Origin: an uncultured Caldilineaceae bacterium | GTDB lineage: Bacteria > Chloroflexota > Anaerolineae > Caldilineales > Caldilineaceae | Assembly (NCBI GenBank): GCA_951812725.1 | Contig: OX638330.1 | Span: 2,294,001 to 2,358,000, forward strand | Reading direction: 5' to 3' | Length of the DNA stretch: 64,000 nt | Shown here: positions 56,324 through 64,000 of the stretch, piece by piece | How positions within the stretch are numbered: the stretch's first letter is position 1 | Layout: every line of letters starts with the position of its first letter | Position numbers and translations under genes: made by a program | Notes under the pieces: generated by a model | Told to the model about the DNA's origin: nothing | Database searches by the model: none | Seen by the model: only the letters and a program-made list of their open reading frames with translations

Positions 56324-58630
56324 ATGGCTGCCAGGCGGCGTAAACGGCGAAAATTTCAGAATACCGGTCCTGCGGCAGGCATTCAGGCGAACATTCAGAA
56401 TCTGTTGGCCAGGTTTGGCAATGAGGTTCTGGGATTTGCCGTATTTCTTTTCGGCGGCTATCTGGGATTCACGCTTGTCGTATCCGGCCACGAGTCGTGG
56501 ACACTGATGCTCGCCGGAAGGATGGCCTGGCCGCTCGTGCTGAGCCTGCTGGTTACGGGGGCTGTGCTGCTGTTGGGCCGCCAAGCCGGTTACTGGCACC
56601 CTGAGGCGCTCGTTGGCGCCGAGCTTCTGCTGTTGTCGTTGGCCTCTCTCGGACATATCAGTGACCACCAGGTTGCCGACTGGGCGTTTCCCAGCGCGGG
56701 GCAAGGGGCGGGAATAATCGGTTGGGGCGCGGGCAACCTGCTGATCAGCCTGTTTGGGCAGATTCCGGCTGCCTTGTCCGTGGTTCTGTTGGCGCTGCTG
56801 AGCATTTACCTGCTGTTTCGCCATACACCTCTGATTTACCTGTTCGGCTACGTTGTCCAGCTACGCCACTTGACTGCGGATTCATGGCCCGATCAGGCCC
56901 CCTCACCCGGTGAGCAACCTGACGAATATCCACTTCCTTCTGAAGAGGAACCGGAGCAAGCGGCCTTTGAGAACGAGGAGGTTGAGGAATCGCCATATCC
57001 TGTAGACCTCGATGATCCACAAGCCTCGAATGCATTCGCGGCGGAGCCGTCGGAACTGAATGAGGCGGGACGACCGGTTCAGGCGGAACTGCCGATCCCG
57101 GCAGAGGCGCCTGCCAAACGCAGGCCAAAGGCCGCCAATTCAGGTGAGAGCCCTCTCAAACACAGTCGAAAAGAAGAAGAGCGGCCCTCCGCAGCGTTAT
57201 TGGAAGATGAAGCCGCCCAACTCTTGTGGGACATTGAGGGCATGGCCGAGATCATCCATGAGACCCTGCAAGACTTCGATATTCCGGTGGAAATCGTCAA
57301 TGTCGAAAGCGGGCCGACAGTTACGCAGTTCGGTGTGCAGCCCCTGTATATTGAGCGCGGCGGCCAAAGGCGTAAAGTAAGAGTCAGCCGCATCGCGTCG
57401 GTGGCCGACGACCTGGCATTGGCGCTCGCCGCGCCTGCCATACGGATAGAGGCGCCTGTTCCCGGCCAGCCTTTTGTAGGCATAGAGGTGCCGAACCCAG
57501 AAAAGACGATGGTGGGCCTGCGGGGAATCTTGCAAAGTAAGCAGATGACCAGACAGGGCGGGACGCTGCCTCTGGCTCTCGGCAGGGATACTTCAGGGAC
57601 ACCGGTGGCGGCTGACTTGGCGCGCGCACCCCATCTTCTGATCGCGGGGGCCACGGGTTCGGGCAAGTCGGCCTGCATCAACGGCGTGATCGTCAGCTTG
57701 CTCATGTACCATGGCCCGGAAAGCCTTCGCTTCATCATGGTGGACCCCAAGCTGGTGGAATTGCCCGGATATAATCATATTCCGCACATGATTGGCGAGG
57801 TGATCACGGACCTGGAGGAAGTTCACGGTGCGTTGACGTGGCTTCTGCTCCAGATGGATGAAAGATACAGGCTGTTCCGCGAATACAAAGTTCGAAACAT
57901 TGAAGGCTACAATCGCATTGCCCGGCGCCGAAAAAAGTTAAGCACTCTGCCCCACATCGTCCTGGTCGTAGATGAATTGGCCGATCTGATGATGACCGCG
58001 CCGGAAGAAATCGAGAAGCAGCTTGTCCGGCTGGCGCAGATGGCGCGTGCGACCGGCATCCATCTTGTGCTGGCAACGCAGCGGCCGAGCACCGACGTCG
58101 TTACCGGCCTCATCAAAGCAAACTTCCCTTCTCGCATCGCTTTTGCAGTCACCAGTCAGGTCGACAGTCGGGTCATTCTGGACTCTCCTGGCGCAGAAAA
58201 GCTGCTTGGTCAGGGGGACATGCTCCTCATGCGGGCGGACAAGGCCAAGATCCAACGCGTGCAGGGCAGTTACGTCACGGACTCCGAAATAAAGCGGGTA
58301 GTTGACTGGTGGCAGGAACGTGATCGGCTTGAGAATCCCGATCGTCCTAAGGCCAAAGTCTCGCCTTGGAACGGCCTGCTGGATCGATTGGATGACGAGG
58401 ATGAATTGCTGGCCGAGGCGATCGACGCTATTCGGGGCGAGAAGACCATCAGCGCCAGTTTCGTTCAGCAAGAGCTGCAGATCGGTTATCCTCGGGCAGC
58501 GCAGCTTGTCAAGATCCTTGAATCGAAAGGCCTGGTCGGCGTAGATCCGGAGGGAGGCAACCGACGTAAGGTACTGCTCAAACCCGGCGCCGAAACCGGA
58601 GCGGAAGACGGGGCGCTCGAGCAGGCATGA
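56324..58630 (+). CDS. ftsK: DNA translocase FtsK/SpoIIIE
   Basis: 768 residues with GAGGAC upstream of the ATG. The N-terminus has about four membrane helices (residues 25-190), then an acidic linker of about 100 residues. The motor has Walker A AGATGSGKSACINGVIVSLL (near 440), Walker B IVLVVDELADLMM, and ATQRPSTDVVTGLIKANFPSRIAF. The C-terminal winged-helix gamma domain (SFVQQELQIGYPRAAQLVKILE) recognises chromosome-orienting sequences. It pumps DNA through the division septum. The linker is shorter than in E. coli and resembles SpoIIIE-like proteins. Confidence 0.95.
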   Translation: MAARRRKRRKFQNTGPAAGIQANIQNLLARFGNEVLGFAVFLFGGYLGFTLVVSGHESWTLMLAGRMAWPLVLSLLVTGAVLLLGRQAGYWHPEALVGAELLLLSLASLGHISDHQVADWAFPSAGQGAGIIGWGAGNLLISLFGQIPAALSVVLLALLSIYLLFRHTPLIYLFGYVVQLRHLTADSWPDQAPSPGEQPDEYPLPSEEEPEQAAFENEEVEESPYPVDLDDPQASNAFAAEPSELNEAGRPVQAELPIPAEAPAKRRPKAANSGESPLKHSRKEEERPSAALLEDEAAQLLWDIEGMAEIIHETLQDFDIPVEIVNVESGPTVTQFGVQPLYIERGGQRRKVRVSRIASVADDLALALAAPAIRIEAPVPGQPFVGIEVPNPEKTMVGLRGILQSKQMTRQGGTLPLALGRDTSGTPVAADLARAPHLLIAGATGSGKSACINGVIVSLLMYHGPESLRFIMVDPKLVELPGYNHIPHMIGEVITDLEEVHGALTWLLLQMDERYRLFREYKVRNIEGYNRIARRRKKLSTLPHIVLVVDELADLMMTAPEEIEKQLVRLAQMARATGIHLVLATQRPSTDVVTGLIKANFPSRIAFAVTSQVDSRVILDSPGAEKLLGQGDMLLMRADKAKIQRVQGSYVTDSEIKRVVDWWQERDRLENPDRPKAKVSPWNGLLDRLDDEDELLAEAIDAIRGEKTISASFVQQELQIGYPRAAQLVKILESKGLVGVDPEGGNRRKVLLKPGAETGAEDGALEQA

Positions 58631-58765
58631 GATTGGACCCGATTCAATTGGGAGCGCGGCGCGGTTGCATTGGGACTTTTCAGCTTCAATACTGGTGGCG
58701 GCCTGAATTGCCCGCAGGCTGCTCTGGCCAACACAATTCTCTAATTCATAGCAGGAGCGCAGATA

Positions 58766-59602
58766 ATGCCCTATTCCTTCCAGCCCGACGCCATGTACCG
58801 CATGCCGACCCACTTCGGGCCTCGAACAGGTCCTCGCCGGGGGCCCGACGGACGCGGTTTCGACTGCGTCGACAGCCCCAAAAGCCTCTCGCACTCTGTC
58901 AGCTTCCTGAGCCACGTTTCAGCCGTGGAAGCGCTGTTACCGCCCGGATTCGCCCTGGATGGCGAGCCCGTTGTGACGATAAACGCAACATACATGAAGG
59001 AGATCGACTGGCTGGCGGGGAGAGGGTACAACACGTTGGGGGCTTCCATTCCGGTTACCTACACCGGAAAAGTGGACACTGTGACCGGCAGCCTGCTGCT
59101 CGTCTTGTGGGAGAACCTGACAGATCCCATTCTCACCGGTCGCGAGGAACTGGGTTTCTCCAAAATTTACTGTGAATTGCCCGAGCCGGTCGTCTACGAC
59201 GGCACTACCCATTGTACCGGCAGCTGGCTGGGTTTTCGGTTCCTCGATCTGAGCTTGCACGACCTGACCGAAGTGTCAGAGCAAGAGATCGCGGCTCAAG
59301 CTGCTAACGCGACCAGCGAAGGAACGCTCCACTATAAATACATGCCGCGGACAGGAGAGTGGGGCACTGCCGACTCTGCCTATGCCGTGCTGACACCGGC
59401 GCATACGCCTAACCGCCGTGTTCTGGGTATGTGGCGCGGCCAAGGCAGTGTGCAGTGGTACCGAGCCAAGTGGGAAGATATGCCTACCCAGTACAACATC
59501 GTCAACGGTCTGGCCGACTTGGAAATCCTGGAGTATCGCGGGGCAGTCATCACCAAGTCCATCGGCGGCAAGGACTTGAGTGATCAGCGTATTTTAGAGT
59601 GA
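58766..59602 (+). CDS. Acetoacetate decarboxylase family protein
   Basis: 278 residues. The central region VVTINATYMKEIDWLAGRGYNTLGASIPVTY and DPILTGREELGFSKIYCELPEP matches the ADC fold; the Lys in GREELGFSKIY is a candidate for the Schiff-base lysine. Acetoacetate decarboxylase itself yields acetone and CO2, but many members act on other 2-oxoacids or condense aldehydes, so the reaction is not assigned. It lies between ftsK and a convergent SDR gene. Confidence 0.78.
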   Translation: MPYSFQPDAMYRMPTHFGPRTGPRRGPDGRGFDCVDSPKSLSHSVSFLSHVSAVEALLPPGFALDGEPVVTINATYMKEIDWLAGRGYNTLGASIPVTYTGKVDTVTGSLLLVLWENLTDPILTGREELGFSKIYCELPEPVVYDGTTHCTGSWLGFRFLDLSLHDLTEVSEQEIAAQAANATSEGTLHYKYMPRTGEWGTADSAYAVLTPAHTPNRRVLGMWRGQGSVQWYRAKWEDMPTQYNIVNGLADLEILEYRGAVITKSIGGKDLSDQRILE

Positions 59603-59634
59603 TGGGGCTTTTCTAAACTCCTGCGCCCGACACG

Positions 59635-60465
59635 TTATATCATCATGGTCCCGCCTGCTACAGGGATGGCGAGACCGGTAAGAAAGTCGGCCTCGTCCGA
59701 AGCCAGAAAGGCCACTGTGCGGGCAAGGTCCTGGGGGCTGGCAAGACGGCCAATCGGCGTGCCGGCCAGCGACTTTGCGAGAAGGTTGTCGGTCGCTTCC
59801 TCCAGTGGCAGTGACGGGTCGGAGAGCACGCTTGCCATGTGACCGATCCGTTCGGTACTGGTCAGGCTGGGACAGATTGCGTTGACTGTGATCTTGTGGG
59901 GAGCCAGTTCCTGGGCGAGAGACTGTGTGAAGCCGATGACACCAAACTTGGAGGAGCAGTAAGCGGCGAACCGTGCGACGCCTCTTTTGCCGGCGGTCGA
60001 CGAAATGTTGATGATGCGGCCGCCGTCGCCGCGACTCAACATGTGGCGGGCGGCTGCCTGGCTGCACAGAAAGGTTCCCGTCAGATTGACGTTGAGAACT
60101 CGGTCCCATTCATTTTTCGGCAGGTCAATGACCGGCACTCGATCGCCGGCGGCGCGGGCGCCGGCATTGTTTACCAGGATGTCTATTCGCCCCATCGCGT
60201 CCAGTGCCTTCTGCATCGCCGAACTGACGGACGCTTCGTCGGCCACGTCGCAGGTCAGCGCCAGGGCACGGCACTCCATCGCTTCGATCTCCGCCTGAAC
60301 CGCCGGCAGGCCGCCCCACTCGGCGTCGGCATAGGGCTTGGTAGCGATGTCAGTCACAACAACATCGGCTCCCTCCTGTGCCAATCTCAGTGCGATCCCT
60401 CTGCCGATGCCATGCTCACCACCGGCGCCGGTGACAAGGGCAACCTTTCCCTGCAGGTTGTACAT
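59635..60465 (-). CDS. SDR family oxidoreductase
   Basis: 276 residues; GGAG is 8 nt before the ATG. Motifs are VTGAGGEHGIGRGIALRL (a cofactor loop with a two-residue insertion, GAGGEHGIG), NNAGARAAGD, catalytic NISSTAGK and the YCSSK tetrad. The C-terminus FLTGLAIPVAGGTMMI is FabG-like. The Asp after strand 2 (VVVTDIATK) favours NAD. It is transcribed convergently with the acetoacetate-decarboxylase-like gene. The substrate is unknown. Confidence 0.86.
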   Translation of the reverse strand: MYNLQGKVALVTGAGGEHGIGRGIALRLAQEGADVVVTDIATKPYADAEWGGLPAVQAEIEAMECRALALTCDVADEASVSSAMQKALDAMGRIDILVNNAGARAAGDRVPVIDLPKNEWDRVLNVNLTGTFLCSQAAARHMLSRGDGGRIINISSTAGKRGVARFAAYCSSKFGVIGFTQSLAQELAPHKITVNAICPSLTSTERIGHMASVLSDPSLPLEEATDNLLAKSLAGTPIGRLASPQDLARTVAFLASDEADFLTGLAIPVAGGTMMI

Positions 60466-60511
60466 TTCTTGTTCTCCAAGTGGTGATATATACTATGGTC
60501 GTTCTGCAATT

Positions 60512-60585
60512 GGGCGGTTAGCTCAGCTGGTTAGAGCGATTCCCTTACAAGGAATAGGCCGGCGGTTCGAGTCCGTCACCGCCCA
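60512..60585 (+). tRNA. tRNA-Val (anticodon TAC)
   Basis: A complete cloverleaf of 74 nt: acceptor stem GGGCGGT with ACCGCCC plus discriminator A, D-arm GCTC/GAGC, anticodon stem ATTCC/GGAAT with loop CTTACAA (anticodon TAC, reading GTA and other Val codons), and T-arm GGCGG/CCGTC with loop TTCGAGT. The 3' CCA is not encoded. Confidence 0.95.
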
Positions 60586-60739
60586 CTTTGGCTAGCGAGT
60601 GTCTAAGTTTTGAACCAACACTGGTTCGAACTTTAGGCGGCAACATGTGCTCCTCCAATCTCCGGTAGTTCTTGCTTCTTGCTTTCTTCAAAAGGCACCA
60701 ATCTAGGTCTTTTCCTGCAAAAATCAGGCCGATGTCCCT

Positions 60740-61582
60740 ATGACCTGTCAACTGTGTGGACGAGAGGCGGACACAGAGGCGAAATTCTGTGTTGACTGCG
60801 GGTCCCCGCTAGTCTTGAGATGTCCAGCTTGTCAGACACCCTTCGAATTTGGAAGCCGCTTTTGCTCTCTTTGCGGCCGCAGTTTGCCAGGATCCGTTAC
60901 CTCTGATCCGCAGGAACCCGCTGAACAGACAGTCATACAAGAGAAGTTGAGTGAACCGCAACTTGCGCAACCATCATCTCAGGTAGAGCAACCACATCTC
61001 GTTACCCCTCAGTCCTTTTCTTGCCCTCGATGCCATCAGAAAAACGATATTGAATCAGAATACTGTTTTGCATGCGGTTTGCCTTTGGAGGATATGGGGA
61101 TGGATTCTGTCTCCCTCGATTCTACAGAAGCTAACGAATCGCATTCACCAGCAGGCTTCTGGATTCGCGTTAGTGCATACCTTGTTGACGTCCTCGCTGT
61201 TGGCGCATTCGTAATTGTCATTGCTATATTCTATGTCATTTACTTCGTCATTACTCTTGGTGACGTCCCCACTAATTTTGAGGAACATCCAGTATTCGAC
61301 TACCTCTTTTATCTTGCTGTAATTGTTAATCATATAGTGTTTGTTGCAATTTGGGCCACGACAGCCGGAAAGAGATTATTTGGACTGTATATTGTGCGTA
61401 GTGACGGGTCACGTGTTGGATTAGGACGCGCATTGGTACGTCACTTGGCCACCTATCTTTCCGGCCTAGTGCTTTTTCTGGGATTTCTTCAAGTAGCCTT
61501 TCGCGAAGACAAACTGTCGCTACACGACAAAATAAGTGGAACGAAAGTAGTAAAGCGCAACAGGCGTACGAGAAGTAGATGA
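60740..61582 (+). CDS. Triple zinc-ribbon protein with RDD membrane domain
   Basis: 280 residues. Three CxxC...CxxC zinc ribbons lie at the N-terminus: CQLCGREADTEAKFCVDCG, CPACQTPFEFGSRFCSLCG and CPRCHQKNDIESEYCFACG, within the first 120 residues. From about residue 140 an RDD domain follows, with helices VSAYLVDVLAVGAFVIVIAI and others; the R and DxxD signatures are IRVSAYLVDV and VAFREDKLSLHDKISGT. It ends with KRNRRTRSR. The stop overlaps the ATG of the next gene by 4 bp. It may sense or move ions or couple to the adjacent PrsW-like protease (inference). Base composition is less G+C-rich than the flanking genes. Confidence 0.83.
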   Translation: MTCQLCGREADTEAKFCVDCGSPLVLRCPACQTPFEFGSRFCSLCGRSLPGSVTSDPQEPAEQTVIQEKLSEPQLAQPSSQVEQPHLVTPQSFSCPRCHQKNDIESEYCFACGLPLEDMGMDSVSLDSTEANESHSPAGFWIRVSAYLVDVLAVGAFVIVIAIFYVIYFVITLGDVPTNFEEHPVFDYLFYLAVIVNHIVFVAIWATTAGKRLFGLYIVRSDGSRVGLGRALVRHLATYLSGLVLFLGFLQVAFREDKLSLHDKISGTKVVKRNRRTRSR

Positions 61583-62427
61583 GTTTCGTCCTCGCATCCT
61601 TTACACCAGGTTTTTTCTGGCTCTGGTTTTTCCTGCGTCAGGACAAAATTAGGCCCGAACCCCATCGCTTGATTGCCATTACTTTCATTCTGGGTTGCGT
61701 CTCAACCATACCGGCAGGTATAGGCAATTACGTCTTTGGTGCTGACAGGCTCCTGGGAGATACTCCTGCATTGGCGAGCGTTGTCGCAGCAATGATGTTT
61801 GTTGTCGGTCCGGTTGAGGAACTTTGCAAGTTCGGAGCCGTCCGATTGGGGCCCTATAGGTCTCTGTACTTCGACGAGCCGGTGGATGGCCTGGTTTATG
61901 CTTTTGCTGCCAGTTTGGGATTTGCCTCACTTGAAAATCTTTTCTATGTCTTTCAATACGGCCCGGAAGTCATGCTCTTGCGCGCGCCTTTGAGTACGGT
62001 TGGTCACCTGGTTTTTGGCAGTATCTGGGGCTACGCCCTTGGTCAGTATTATGTTTCCAATGGAAGACGGCGAACATTATTGTTCGGATCTCTTGCCATG
62101 GCGGCGGGAGCACATGCACTGTTCAACGTTTTGGTCTTTTCATTTCCTTTTGGTGCCGTTGCTTTGACTTTATTTGGCGGAATCTGGAGTTTCCGAGCCA
62201 TTCGCAGGGGTCAGAAGGACTCTCCTTTTCGATTTCGCCGAAACTATCCTCGCGTTCGCTGCCAAAATTGCAGCGAGTTCATGAGCTTGTTCAACCGTTT
62301 CTGCACCAAGTGCGGAGCTCCCCGCCCTGAAGGCCAGGCAACAATTTTCTGCAGCAACTGCGAAAGTTCCAATATTGCCGGTGCCGCCTTTTGTACAAGC
62401 TGTGGCGATCAGTTCTTGAAAGGATGA
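61579..62427 (+). CDS. PrsW-family intramembrane metalloprotease with C-terminal zinc ribbons
   Basis: 282 residues. About seven membrane helices carry PrsW motifs: VGPVEELCKFGAVRL (EExxK-type), LGFASLENLFYVFQYG, STVGHLVFGSIWGYALGQYY and AAGAHALFNVLVF. These hold the Glu and His residues expected at the active site. Two zinc ribbons follow at the C-terminus: CQNCSEFMSLFNRFCTKCG and CSNCESSNIAGAAFCTSCG. PrsW in Bacillus cleaves the anti-sigma factor RsiW. The ATGA overlap with the RDD gene means the two are made together, with zinc ribbons at opposite ends of the two membrane proteins. The RDD partner could be a substrate or regulator (inference). Confidence 0.83.
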   Translation: MSFVLASFTPGFFWLWFFLRQDKIRPEPHRLIAITFILGCVSTIPAGIGNYVFGADRLLGDTPALASVVAAMMFVVGPVEELCKFGAVRLGPYRSLYFDEPVDGLVYAFAASLGFASLENLFYVFQYGPEVMLLRAPLSTVGHLVFGSIWGYALGQYYVSNGRRRTLLFGSLAMAAGAHALFNVLVFSFPFGAVALTLFGGIWSFRAIRRGQKDSPFRFRRNYPRVRCQNCSEFMSLFNRFCTKCGAPRPEGQATIFCSNCESSNIAGAAFCTSCGDQFLKG

Positions 62428-62433
62428 CGCAAG

Positions 62434-63504
62434 TCAGACCAGCAACGGGACCGTCCGCCTCTCACGCGCACTGAGGATGGCCGAGTCTACAATCTGCTGG
62501 CCGATGCGGCAGATCGTGGGCGACAGCGGTCCTTGGGGCGGTGTGCCTGTCTCCAGGCAAGAAATAAAGTACTGAATCACGTTCTGATTGGGAGGCGTTA
62601 ACCGGTCCACTGGCTGATCATAGCCCTCAGGACTGTCATTTGTCTGAATGCGCACCGTATCCTCGTAGTCGTAGCTACTGATCGTTCCCTCGCTTCCCTT
62701 TAGCACGAATCCGCATTTGGGCTGAGGCTGAAGCGTCCACGGGTCGGTAAACGTGCCCCACCGCGTCTCGTACTTCGACAGGCCAAAGGGATACTTGCAG
62801 ATGGTGATGCTGTGTTCGTCCACCTCCAGGCCGGGCGGCTCGTCAACAACGGTCGTCACTTCCAGCGGCGCGCGGCCGTCCAGGAACCATGTTCCCAGTG
62901 TGACGCCGTATCCGAGGTAGTCCAGCAGCGACCCGCCACCCTCGGACTCCTGGTAGAACCAGCTCTCTTTTTTTCGCTGACGATATGCTTCGTCGGTATC
63001 CTCTTTGTCGGCCCTATGGAAGAGAGGGCCGCGGTTGCCGTCGTAATAGTGAACCTCGATTAGCTCGCCGATAGTACCTTCGTTAAGGAGGCGCTTGGCA
63101 GTTACGTGACAGGGATACCATCGCAGCGGCCAATTGATGATGAACTGTCTCTGTGAATTCGCCATCGCTGCAATCATCTGATCGGCAGCGTCCAGGTCGG
63201 CGGCGAACGGCTTTTCGAGCAGAACATGAACATCATAGGGAGCGACCTTTAGCACCCATTCGGCATGGCTGGCCGTGGACGGGCACAGTATGACAATGTC
63301 CGGCTGCGTCTTTTCCAGGCATTCCCTGTAGTCGGTGAAAACCTGCTCATCAGGAATGCTGAAGTTATGGACCGCGGTCTCCATCGGTTGCCTTTCAGTG
63401 TGGCTGATACCGGCAATTTCGACGTCTGGGTGTTCATAGCAAAGACGCAACAGGTCGCCCATATGCGAATGATCAAAGTTTATGCCCGCAACTTTCCAGG
63501 TCAT
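62434..63504 (-). CDS. Gfo/Idh/MocA family oxidoreductase
   Basis: 356 residues; GGAG about 8 nt before the ATG. The NAD(P) domain has VAGINFDHSHMGDLLRLCYEHPDVEIAGI (an unusual Gly-poor loop, GINFDHSH), and the conserved EKPFAADLDAADQMIA segment, where EKP marks the family. The C-terminal beta-sheet domain has LIEVHYYDGNRGPLFH and GGGSLLDYLGYGVTLGTWFLDG, the latter typical of sugar dehydrogenases. It likely oxidises or reduces a cyclic polyol or sugar. It lies convergent with the PrsW-like gene (6-nt gap). Confidence 0.87.
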   Translation of the reverse strand: MTWKVAGINFDHSHMGDLLRLCYEHPDVEIAGISHTERQPMETAVHNFSIPDEQVFTDYRECLEKTQPDIVILCPSTASHAEWVLKVAPYDVHVLLEKPFAADLDAADQMIAAMANSQRQFIINWPLRWYPCHVTAKRLLNEGTIGELIEVHYYDGNRGPLFHRADKEDTDEAYRQRKKESWFYQESEGGGSLLDYLGYGVTLGTWFLDGRAPLEVTTVVDEPPGLEVDEHSITICKYPFGLSKYETRWGTFTDPWTLQPQPKCGFVLKGSEGTISSYDYEDTVRIQTNDSPEGYDQPVDRLTPPNQNVIQYFISCLETGTPPQGPLSPTICRIGQQIVDSAILSARERRTVPLLV

Positions 63505-63725
63505 TTTGGCGTCTCCATTTCAGTAGTACTTTGAAGCTGGGCTGATTGAGAGTTTGGATAGGTTCCAGGCTGCGCTCAGCCGGCCGGATTGTATACTCTC
63601 AATTATCGCAGAGTTTTGAGGCCTGTGTCCAAAGGGTCTTGCGCCTGCAGTCAGTTTCTCAGATAATACGATACTGTCAGGTGTTCGCAGCGACTTCACC
63701 GGGAAAGGAAGTCACAGACGCAAAA

Positions 63726-64000
63726 ATGGCCGACTCCTTCTATTCAATCTATAGCCATGGCTTTGTGCGCGTGGCGGTTTGCGTTCCCCACGTACGGGTA
63801 GCGGATCCCGAATTCAATGCCGAACGCACGGCTGGTTTAGCCGCACAGGCGTCGGAAGCAGGCGCGGCCGTTGCCCTGTTCCCCGAGCTGGGCATCTCCT
63901 CTTATGCAATCGACGACCTGCTCCAGCAGGATGCCCTGTTGGACGGCGTTCTCACAGGCATAGGAGAGATCGTGCAAGCCAGTAGGGATTTGACGCCCGT
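63726..64000 (+). CDS. nadE: NAD+ synthase, glutamine-hydrolysing, N-terminal glutaminase domain (partial)
   Basis: The first 91 residues of a protein that continues past the window. [33 protein letters not shown] and the nitrilase-fold [23 protein letters not shown] match the glutaminase domain of long NadE proteins, with the catalytic Glu in FPELGISSY. The full protein would amidate deamido-NAD+. AAAGGAAG lies about 17 nt upstream, so the start is somewhat uncertain, but the residues line up with NadE N-termini. Confidence 0.9.
   Translation, partial: MADSFYSIYSHGFVRVAVCVPHVRVADPEFNAERTAGLAAQASEAGAAVALFPELGISSYAIDDLLQQDALLDGVLTGIGEIVQASRDLTP

Overview
This is a single-contig bacterial window of 64 kb. 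It is gene-dense and mostly G+C-rich, with recognisable Shine-Dalgarno sites, frequent GTG/TTG starts, 4-bp ATGA gene overlaps, a T-box riboswitch and a tRNA-Val. No rRNA or 16S marker is present, so taxonomy is inference. The gene mix is several SDRs, PhyH-fold oxygenases, a Gfo/Idh oxidoreductase, an enolase-superfamily dehydratase, a split NifJ-type pyruvate:ferredoxin oxidoreductase next to a pyruvate dehydrogenase complex, a DPPR-synthase-like UbiA protein and a type 2 IleRS. It fits an uncultured Chloroflexota lineage (Caldilinea/Anaerolinea-like, often host- or marine-associated) best, but I cannot prove this from the window.

Layout. 1-6.8 kb: substrate-binding lipoproteins and an SDR/MaoC cluster on the minus strand, interrupted by a complete IS630-type element (2539-3742) whose transposase needs a -1 frameshift. 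6.4-11.3 kb: a T-box-controlled operon alaX-ileS-gcvH. 11.3-20.3 kb: two tandem CNNM/CBS membrane proteins, a UbiA-family prenyltransferase, and a PHP-AlbA fusion protein translationally coupled to lon. 21.4-34.8 kb: an accessory catabolic region with an enolase-superfamily enzyme, two PhyH-fold proteins, two 2-hydroxyacid dehydrogenases, an aldo/keto reductase, a di-heme peroxidase with a YtkA-like lipoprotein, a glycosyltransferase, a MOSC protein, two methyltransferases and an esterase. 35-38 kb: a sparse, more AT-rich stretch with a tandem pair of small membrane proteins. 38-46 kb: central pyruvate metabolism (split POR, then PDH E1alpha-E1beta-E2). 46-49.6 kb: an Idi2-polyprenyl synthase fusion, ACP and MobA. 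50-58.6 kb: a radical SAM protein, PgeF, an unknown membrane protein, a 7TM-GAF-HTH sensor and FtsK. 58.8-64 kb: an acetoacetate-decarboxylase-like protein, an SDR, tRNA-Val, a zinc-ribbon RDD protein overlapping a zinc-ribbon PrsW-like protease, a Gfo/Idh enzyme, and the start of nadE.

How the genes work together. Isoleucine supply should set expression of alaX-ileS through the T-box. POR and PDH give two routes from pyruvate to acetyl-CoA, ferredoxin-linked and NAD-linked, side by side. Isoprenoid steps (Idi2, polyprenyl synthase, UbiA) occur at two separate loci.

The observations I rate highest are: (i) a family of intergenic repeats in four elements with six hairpin cores whose two stems change in a compensatory way; (ii) an IleRS whose HxGH signature reads GIHH; (iii) two PhyH-fold oxygenases in which the iron-binding HxD motif reads HxG, as in non-heme iron halogenases; (iv) the zinc-ribbon RDD/PrsW pair, the PHP-AlbA fusion and the Idi2-polyprenyl synthase fusion as unusual protein architectures.
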